From Candidatus Zixiibacteriota bacterium (lineage in GTDB: Bacteria; Zixibacteria; MSB-5A5; GN15; FEB-12): 11,457 bases of DNA. The notes below the pieces were generated by a model that was not told the DNA's origin, made no database searches, and saw nothing but the letters and a program-made list of their open reading frames with translations. How positions within the stretch are numbered: the first letter of the stretch is position 1; each line of letters begins with the position of its first letter. The translations under genes were made by a program, and so were the position numbers. The stretch spans positions 1-11,457 of the forward strand of contig JACZYS010000061.1 of assembly GCA_022570975.1 (NCBI GenBank). The letters are read 5' to 3'. This document shows positions 6,547-11,457 of the stretch, piece after piece.

Positions 6547-7305
6547 GTGCTTAAGCAAACACTTTTTGTAACCCTTAATGCTATTGGTGCATTTGCGATT
6601 GGTTTGGGACTCTTTTATGGAGTCTTCCAATTTTCAGATAATGCGGTCATTCACTCAATTTACCAGGGCGGACCGCTGGTAGTTGTGCTGATTATGATTT
6701 TTATCATGCTGCTTGTCTTTGTTGTTGAACGTTATTTGTCGCTCTACCGTGTAGCCAAGGGCTCGAGTTCAGTGCAGGTTTTCTTTAAGAATCTAATTAT
6801 GATGATCAGGAGCGATGACTTAGATGGTGCCCTTGCCGCCTGTGATAAGCAGAGAGGTACTACCGCCAACGTCCTGAGAGCTGGAATTGAAAGATACCGC
6901 GAAGTCAAAGACTCGGCTCAGTTTGACGCCGAAAAGAAAATTCAGTTAACCCAGACTGCTATTGAAGAAGCAAACGCGCTTGAGGGTCCTCTTCTGGAAA
7001 GAAACTTAATTGCTCTTTCAACCATCGCTTCAATTGCCACCATGGTTGGTCTCTTGGGAACAACAATCGGAATGATTAGAGCCTTTGCCGCAACCGGTAA
7101 TGTGGAAGGTGGAGTTATTGATGCTACGGCACTGGCAACCGGAATTTCTGAAGCTCTTATCAACACTGCCGGTGGTCTTGCCTCAGGTATTGTTGGTATT
7201 TTCTTCTATAACTTCTTTGTCAATAAAGTTGATTCTTTTAACTATACCACAGATGAAGCCTCTTTTGAAGTTATTCAAATGCTGAAAGACAAACAGGGTA
7301 TATAA
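6547..7305 (+). CDS. exbB: ExbB/TolQ/MotA-family proton channel protein
   Basis: 252 residues. The GTG start follows GGAGGT (6533-6538) at eight bases. ExbB forms a pentameric inner-membrane ring which, with an ExbD dimer in its pore, converts proton flow into work on TonB. Membrane helices are visible at about 6-28, 42-64, 155-182 and 196-226; the first is an N-terminal addition, the other three are the family core. The cytoplasmic loop between 65 and 154 is of the usual ExbB kind (IRSDDLDGALAACD). Family signatures are ALSTIASIATMVGLLGTTIGM (156-176) with IRAF following, and ATGISEALINTAGGLASGIV (197-216), with Glu202 and Thr207 at the positions lining the pore in this family. An ExbD start lies only three bases after the stop, implying translational coupling. 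Specific naming as ExbB rather than TolQ rests on the tonB gene at the operon end. Confidence 0.93.
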   Translation: MLKQTLFVTLNAIGAFAIGLGLFYGVFQFSDNAVIHSIYQGGPLVVVLIMIFIMLLVFVVERYLSLYRVAKGSSSVQVFFKNLIMMIRSDDLDGALAACDKQRGTTANVLRAGIERYREVKDSAQFDAEKKIQLTQTAIEEANALEGPLLERNLIALSTIASIATMVGLLGTTIGMIRAFAATGNVEGGVIDATALATGISEALINTAGGLASGIVGIFFYNFFVNKVDSFNYTTDEASFEVIQMLKDKQGI

Positions 7306-7308
7306 AAA

Positions 7309-7785
7309 ATGGCAATTAAGAAGAAACGGCGAGTGAATATTGTATTGGATATGACTCCAATGGTAGATATTGCTTTCTTGCTGTTAATTTTTTACATGGC
7401 AACCACAACTTTTAAACCGCCGGAAGCAAGAGCAGTGGAACTGCCGGAGTCACATTCCCAGATTAAGCTGCCTGATAAAGATATTATTAATATTACGGTA
7501 ACAAAATATGACTCAATTTATGTCGATTATATTGTTACCATTATCGACAATATTGAAGGACGGGAAGTAAAAATTTCCGGTAGAAAAGTTGTTCCTGTAA
7601 ATAAGTTTGATGTGGCCTATGCCATCAACAGGGCCAGAGCAACCAACTACAACGCCTTGATTGTTATTAAGGCCGACAGGGAAGCAAGCTATGGGGTTAT
7701 GGATGATGTCATGTCTTCCATGCAGGAAAATAACCTGCAAAGATTCCTGATAATTACCGATCAGGAAGTCGAAGACGAGGCTTAA
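7309..7785 (+). CDS. exbD: ExbD/TolR-family protein, short paralog
   Basis: 158 residues, the usual ExbD length plus a small insert. A basic cytoplasmic N terminus (KKKRRVNIVLD) leads to a single membrane helix at about 19-36 within DMTPMVDIAFLLLIFYM. Asp20 in MVDIAF corresponds to the protonatable Asp of E. coli ExbD (Asp25) that rotates in the ExbB pore. The periplasmic domain includes a dimer-forming region ending ALIVIKADREASYGVMDDVM (131-150) and FLIITDQE, normal for ExbD. An insert of about 20 residues (around IDNIEGREVKISGRKVVP) is larger than in enteric ExbD. The gene starts three bases after exbB with no clear ribosome binding site of its own. It is followed by 66 bases and then a second ExbD. 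Confidence 0.92.
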   Translation: MAIKKKRRVNIVLDMTPMVDIAFLLLIFYMATTTFKPPEARAVELPESHSQIKLPDKDIINITVTKYDSIYVDYIVTIIDNIEGREVKISGRKVVPVNKFDVAYAINRARATNYNALIVIKADREASYGVMDDVMSSMQENNLQRFLIITDQEVEDEA

Positions 7786-7851
7786 AAAGGAACATTTAGT
7801 AATATAAAATTGTTTAATAAGTAGAATGATTTAAGGAGTAGAAAAAAATAA

Positions 7852-8499
7852 ATGGCCGGTGATGTAGTACAAAGAGAAAAAAAGACTAAAGGCTTAAGAA
7901 GACCTAAAAGAAGAATTGCCATCAGACTGGATATGACTCCAATGGTAGATATCGCCTTTTTACTTTTAATTTTTTACATGGTCTCAACTGTCTTCTCAAT
8001 GCCTCAGGCAATGGAGATAAACCTCCCTCCAATAGAAGAAGAGGATGAAGAAATTGAAGTTAAAGAGTCAAATCTCTTGTCAATCAGAGTTGATCAAGAA
8101 AACAGGTTCTGGTGGAATTTGAAAATACCAACTCCGGAAAACCTTCCCCAGCTGCTACCTTCTGACCCCAATGCGCCTGACTCCCTCGGTTACCAGATGT
8201 GGGAAGATACTCTACAAGGTTTATTGGTCGAGCAGAATCGGGAAAACAGTTTGCTCAGCACCTTGATTTTGATTCACCGTGATGCCAGTTATAGAGATAT
8301 GGTTAACATCTTGGATGAAATAGATATTATTGAACGATCCTGGAATCAATATACAGCCGTGGAAAAAGGGGTCGAAGTCAAAGATTTGGTAGGTAAAGAT
8401 AAATTCTCATACCGCTTTGCTATGGGCGACTGGAGAGACAGAGACAGCAAAGTCATTGCCGCTTCGGTTGAAGAAGCCAAAAAGAACGGACAGTTATAA
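7852..8499 (+). CDS. exbD: ExbD/TolR-family protein, long paralog
   Basis: 215 residues, about 60-70 more than a typical ExbD. A basic N terminus (about 8-25, RRPKRRIAIR) precedes the helix within LDMTPMVDIAFLLLIFYM at 26-43, identical to that of the short paralog; Asp33 is the expected proton carrier. After an acidic linker (EEEDEEIEVKES) the periplasmic domain carries a large insert (about 90-125, PTPENLPQLLPSDPNAPDSL type) and ends with a C-terminal extension of about 45 residues (EVKDLVGKDKFSYRFAMGDW onward, then ASVEEAKKNGQL). AAGGAG at 7833-7838 lies 13 bases before the ATG, a long spacing. The stop codon TAA overlaps the tonB ATG by one base (TAATG), so the two are coupled. With the short paralog it may form a heterodimer within the ExbB ring. 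Confidence 0.92.
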   Translation: MAGDVVQREKKTKGLRRPKRRIAIRLDMTPMVDIAFLLLIFYMVSTVFSMPQAMEINLPPIEEEDEEIEVKESNLLSIRVDQENRFWWNLKIPTPENLPQLLPSDPNAPDSLGYQMWEDTLQGLLVEQNRENSLLSTLILIHRDASYRDMVNILDEIDIIERSWNQYTAVEKGVEVKDLVGKDKFSYRFAMGDWRDRDSKVIAASVEEAKKNGQL

Positions 8500-9212
8500 T
8501 GTCACAGAACAACGCAATATATTCTCCCTACGGTGCTTTTGAACTAAAAGCCAGTTATCAGAAGAATTTCCTGATGGGATCAATATCTACTTTCTCGCTG
8601 GTGGTTCTGATAGTAGGTATCTCTTATCTGGTGGCCTATATCACTCATGTCAATGCCGATGACATTGATGCGGTTGTTATCAGAACGATCGCAGATTTGG
8701 GACCGCCGCCTTCGGTAGTAAGAAAACCTCCTCAGGTCCAGATTGAACAGCCGGATATAGTAAAACCAAGAATTGGTATCCCTACTCCGGTCGCTGATGA
8801 TGAACTGCTTGACGAAGATGTAGTCATTGCATCTCGCGATGAACTTATGGAATTGACTAACGAAGACATTACCTTGCTGGGTGAAGGTGACATGGTTGAT
8901 ATTGACTATATCCCCGATCACACCGAATTTGTTGCCGTAGAAATTTATCCCGAACAGATTTATGAATACAAAAGCCCTTATCCGAAATTTGCCAAACAGG
9001 CCGGACTGGAAGGTATCGTCCATGTAAAAGCTCTGGTAGATGAAGAAGGTAATGTGTTAGATGCTATTTTAGGTAAAACATGTGGTGTCGCTTCACTTGA
9101 TGAAGCCGCCGTCAAAGATGCTCTCAAGTGCAAGTACAAGCCTGCTATTCAAAATGGCCGGCCGGTTAAGTTGTGGGTCACATATAAAGTTGAATATGTT
9201 CTTCACGAATAA
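8499..9212 (+). CDS. tonB: TonB energy transducer
   Basis: 237 residues. A cytoplasmic N terminus of 25 residues (SPYGAFELKASYQKN) of the kind common in FCB-group TonB proteins precedes one membrane helix at about 26-48. A short Pro-rich segment follows (GPPPSVVRKPPQVQIEQP, 68-85, then KPRIGIPTP), then an acidic linker (about 100-145). The TonB C-terminal domain is about 159-235: SPYPKFAKQAGLEGIVHVKA, DEEGNVLDAILGKTCG, LDEAAVKDALKCKYKPA, and VKLWVTYKVEYVL. It would span the periplasm and pull on TonB boxes of outer-membrane receptors or partners, driven by ExbB and the two ExbD proteins. Cys195 and Cys211 could form a disulfide in the C-terminal domain. It is the last gene of the operon, followed by a terminator. 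No TonB-dependent receptor is encoded nearby, so its substrate cannot be told. Confidence 0.92.
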   Translation: MSQNNAIYSPYGAFELKASYQKNFLMGSISTFSLVVLIVGISYLVAYITHVNADDIDAVVIRTIADLGPPPSVVRKPPQVQIEQPDIVKPRIGIPTPVADDELLDEDVVIASRDELMELTNEDITLLGEGDMVDIDYIPDHTEFVAVEIYPEQIYEYKSPYPKFAKQAGLEGIVHVKALVDEEGNVLDAILGKTCGVASLDEAAVKDALKCKYKPAIQNGRPVKLWVTYKVEYVLHE

Positions 9213-9236
9213 GCATTGTTGAAAAATAATATTGTT

Positions 9237-9264
9237 AAAAGCCTCCATTTTGGGGGCTTTTTTT
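9237..9264 (+). terminator. Intrinsic terminator after tonB
   Basis: AAAAGCCTCCA (9237-9247), loop TTT, TGGGGGCTTTT (9251-9261), one G-T wobble, followed by further T to 9264. It lies 24 bases after the tonB stop and ends the operon. Confidence 0.88.
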
Positions 9265-9305
9265 GTATGGACAAAAAACAGAGCAAACTAATTCTTTTTA
9301 GGAAT

Positions 9306-9336
9306 AAAAAAAGCGTCACAAAATTTGTGACGCTTT
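9306..9336 (-). terminator. Intrinsic terminator of the choice-of-anchor B gene
   Basis: A perfect stem AAAGCGTCAC (9310-9319) / GTGACGCTTT (9327-9336). On the minus strand it is followed by a seven-T run (complement of 9312-9306). It lies 21 bases past the stop codon of the minus-strand gene. The plus-strand T-run is only three bases, so it mainly serves the minus strand. Confidence 0.88.
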
Positions 9337-9357
9337 AAATTCTACAAGAAGGTAAAG

Positions 9358-11217
9358 TTATTTGCTGCATCCGGCGGGAGGTGCACCATTCTTAAAGAAG
9401 TAACTTACGAATTTGGTTAGGTCTACAATATTCACTTCACCATCAGGGGAACCATCAATATTTGCTTCGGCCGGACAAATAGCAGCCGGTCCGGATTTAA
9501 ACATATAACTAACCAGTGCCGTTAAGTCATTAATTGTCACCTCATCCAATATATCACCATCCATGTTTCCTGTCTGCCCCTGGCAGCAGCTGAGCGTTAC
9601 CAGGCCATTATTATATTCGGGCACATATTGATAACAGCCCTGATCAAACTTCAGGAATTTGTTATTAAAACTGGTGATTACAATAGGATTGGGTCCACCG
9701 ACTGCCCCGAAGGGAATAGTGAACCATAAATTGGCAACCGGTCCGCTTCCAGGAGGAAGAAGAGGGGAGACTCCCTGAACAACTGAAGACATTTGCAAAG
9801 CTCTTCTAAAATTATTATCATCTTTAGCTGTATATTTTAATTCTTCAAAAAACTCGGCCCTTGTTCCGGTTGTTGTGGCAGAGTCAAAAATTAGATTCAG
9901 CGGTCCGGCCCAGCTAAATGGAATTACAAGAATCTTGAGGTCAATGCCATTGGTGACATTTACTTGTACCCGGATTTTAGTGCCGGCTTCACCGAATGCG
10001 TCAGCAAATGTAATCGTGTCGTTTATTACTCCGGTTTTTTCTTTGAAAATCCAGAGAGTACCATTGCGGTTGGAGGCCAAAATCCTTCTGCTCGGCAATG
10101 CTTCAAATACTCCCCAGCAGCCGTTATAATTCTGACCATCATCATTGGGGTAATTGTCATAAATAGCCAACTCAACCGGATTTGCAGGATCCTTTAAATC
10201 AACTACGGCAATGCCTGATTCATAATGTGAGATATAAGCTTTTCTATCAAAAATCTGGACGTTATGGGCCAGATAATTTGGCCCAATATATTCCCCCACC
10301 AATTGCATATTACTTAGGTCAGAACGGTCCCAGAACTTTACCGTTTTTCCACCGGTCTCCTCAGTTGTTCCAACATATTGACCGTCAGCCGTAGGCCAGA
10401 TATTATGAGCATATCCGCTCGGAGCGCCAGGAAATGTTGTCAGTAATTGAGCACTGAATTTATTACTCAAATCCCAAATAGAAAATTTACCCATACCTCC
10501 CTGAGCAACGTAAACGGTGTCGTTCATGGCATACATATCATGGACTTGCTCAGGTCCAAAAGCGCTGACAATAGAAGGAGCTTCCGGATTGGCAAGGCTG
10601 TGAACGAATATTGAAGCGCCAGTGCCGAATCCCTCTGCATAGAGATATCCCTTTATTGTATCTATTGAAAGATTATGTGATGCCGGGTAACTCCCGCCAT
10701 CAATTGGAAAGGTATTGATGAGCTTTACGGAATCCGGCAAATACTGCATATCCATCACAATTATGCCGTCATTTAATCCACCGCACTCAGAGACTGCATA
10801 AGCATAATGCTGATAGGTCTTGATATCTCTCCAGCCACAGCCAGGTGTGAAAGGAATTGTTTGAATATGACTTGAAGCATCTATATCTATAAAGGCTATC
10901 CCACCGGAAACGCCCATAATTCCATATTCCTTGCCGTCCGGATCAACCCAGCCCCAGACATCGGTTCCGCCGAAAGTACCCATGGATACTGTGCCAGTAG
11001 GGCAGAAGAAGTATAAAGTGTCACCGGCATCATTGGAAATAACATTGGATGACTGGTCTTCTACTTTAATCCTTACCTCTGTTGCTTGCATAAAATCTTC
11101 AAAACTAATCTGGGGAGTTTCAGAAGGTTCCGGGTTTGGAACAGCCTTTATTGTTGATGCTGAAATAAGTAAGAAAACGAGCAGGGTTATCAGGAGTATT
11201 TCTGTTTTATGAATCAT
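9358..11217 (-). CDS. Exported choice-of-anchor B family protein with cohesin-like region and dockerin-like tail
   Basis: 619 residues. GAGGG precedes the ATG by four bases. A signal peptide covers about 1-25 (LLITLLVFLLISASTIKA). Residues about 75-395 match the choice-of-anchor B repeat domain: VWGWVDPDGKEYGIMGVSGG, GCGWRDIKTYQHYAYAVSEC, GIIVMDMQYLPDSVKLI, HNLSIDTIKGYLYAEG, and NYLAHNVQIFDRKAYISHYE followed by GIAVVDLKDPANPVEL; this is probably a beta-propeller-like fold built from LVIP-style repeats. Residues about 397-543 resemble a cohesin-like beta-sandwich. The tail has two dockerin-like calcium loops, NMDGDILDEVTINDL (551-565) with ALVSYMF, and NIDGSPDGEVNIVDL (586-600) with KFVSYFF, ending in PPAGCSK. 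Proteins of this family occur at different surface anchors in different phyla; the tail here is the form common in Zixibacteria-like genomes. Function is unknown; surface or extracellular location is inferred. Confidence 0.87.
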   Translation of the reverse strand: MIHKTEILLITLLVFLLISASTIKAVPNPEPSETPQISFEDFMQATEVRIKVEDQSSNVISNDAGDTLYFFCPTGTVSMGTFGGTDVWGWVDPDGKEYGIMGVSGGIAFIDIDASSHIQTIPFTPGCGWRDIKTYQHYAYAVSECGGLNDGIIVMDMQYLPDSVKLINTFPIDGGSYPASHNLSIDTIKGYLYAEGFGTGASIFVHSLANPEAPSIVSAFGPEQVHDMYAMNDTVYVAQGGMGKFSIWDLSNKFSAQLLTTFPGAPSGYAHNIWPTADGQYVGTTEETGGKTVKFWDRSDLSNMQLVGEYIGPNYLAHNVQIFDRKAYISHYESGIAVVDLKDPANPVELAIYDNYPNDDGQNYNGCWGVFEALPSRRILASNRNGTLWIFKEKTGVINDTITFADAFGEAGTKIRVQVNVTNGIDLKILVIPFSWAGPLNLIFDSATTTGTRAEFFEELKYTAKDDNNFRRALQMSSVVQGVSPLLPPGSGPVANLWFTIPFGAVGGPNPIVITSFNNKFLKFDQGCYQYVPEYNNGLVTLSCCQGQTGNMDGDILDEVTINDLTALVSYMFKSGPAAICPAEANIDGSPDGEVNIVDLTKFVSYFFKNGAPPAGCSK

Positions 11218-11256
11218 TTTTCCCTCATTGGCCTTGGCCAGGGTTATAGAAAATTA

Positions 11257-11284
11257 TTTACTTTGTAAATTAATACACTATACT
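11257..11284 (+). promoter_or_regulatory. Possible promoter for the gene at the right edge
   Basis: TTTACT (11257-11262), 16-base spacer, TATACT (11279-11284). It would start transcription about 14 bases before the ATG at 11305. On the other strand TTTACA (11269-11264) and TATAAC (11248-11243, 15-base spacer) could serve the divergent choice-of-anchor B gene, so the two promoters may overlap; that second one is weak. Confidence 0.4.
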
Positions 11285-11304
11285 TATTTTAAATTCACAA
11301 CATC

Positions 11305-11457
11305 ATGATTGATAAAATTTCAACCGACAGAGAACGTAAAATCATTGACAATTTTGCATCAGAAATTAAAAGTCGTGCAGAAACTGGTAGTAAACCGGAA
11401 CATGCAGTTATTGAATTTCGAAATGATAGAAAAATTGGGAAGATTAGAGATATTCAT
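11305..11457 (+). CDS. Start of an unrecognised gene, 3' end outside window
   Basis: An ATG opens a frame of 51 codons that stays open to the last base. The visible part is charged and helical at first (DKISTDRERKIIDNFASEIK), then a short strand-like stretch (EHAVIEFRNDRKIGKI). There is no signal peptide or membrane helix, so a cytoplasmic protein is likely, unlike its exported neighbour. No family is recognised from this part. There is no Shine-Dalgarno sequence before the ATG, but a promoter at suitable distance supports it. CpG content is like the rest of the window. Confidence 0.6.
   Translation, partial: MIDKISTDRERKIIDNFASEIKSRAETGSKPEHAVIEFRNDRKIGKIRDIH

Noticed and set aside
8580..9023. 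A 147-codon open frame on the minus strand inside tonB
   Set aside because: It is wholly antisense to a well supported TonB, has low-complexity Tyr/Arg/Asn-rich sequence and no recognisable domain.
11229..11240. TGGCC-TT-GGCCA dyad near the start of the choice-of-anchor B gene
   Set aside because: Too short and lies in the leader right next to the ribosome binding site; no second copy seen, so an operator cannot be supported.
1..11457. tRNA, rRNA, CRISPR arrays, transposase genes
   Set aside because: No cloverleaf, rRNA core sequence, regularly spaced repeats or transposase motifs were seen on either strand.

Overview
The window looks like a piece of an uncultured Gram-negative bacterium of the FCB group, possibly candidate phylum Zixibacteria. 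The evidence is: secreted proteins ending either in a NYPNPFNP-type sorting domain (type IX secretion style) or in dockerin-like pairs of the form DG..DLT.LVSYFF; a choice-of-anchor B family protein; and a TonB/ExbB/ExbD module whose TonB starts with a YGAFELKASY-type N terminus. The phylum assignment is inferred from protein style, not from a marker gene.

Bases 1-768 are abnormal. Three unrelated enzyme fragments follow one another without gene boundaries: the NAD-binding part of a D-2-hydroxyacid dehydrogenase (to about 250), the C-terminal barrel of pyruvate phosphate dikinase (about 262-530), and the C-terminal domain of a 2-oxoacid dehydrogenase E1 beta / transketolase-type protein (about 530-768). 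CpG count jumps from 2 in bases 1-540 to 14 in bases 541-768, exactly where homology changes. I read bases 1 to about 535 as foreign to the rest of the contig (assembly or amplification chimera) and the E1 beta tail as the true end of the resident genome. A bidirectional terminator (791-822) follows.

Bases 840-3015 hold a divergent pair of exported proteins: a minus-strand 285-residue protein with a C-terminal sorting domain, and a plus-strand 378-residue protein that appears to carry three TonB-C-like repeats and may be read from a leaderless mRNA. Bases 3016-3571 are mostly non-coding, with one possible 72-residue membrane miniprotein and a promoter.

Bases 3572-9212 form one compact plus-strand operon: exported TPR protein, unknown four-helix membrane protein, ExbB, short ExbD, long ExbD, TonB, then an intrinsic terminator. 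ExbB and the two ExbD proteins would form the proton-driven motor and TonB would carry force to the outer membrane. The TPR and four-helix proteins are likely dedicated partners, since they are co-transcribed upstream of the motor. No TonB-dependent receptor lies in the window.

Bases 9306-11217 hold a minus-strand 619-residue exported choice-of-anchor B protein with a cohesin-like region and dockerin-like tail, with its own terminator. A divergent gene of unknown function begins at 11305 and runs off the end.
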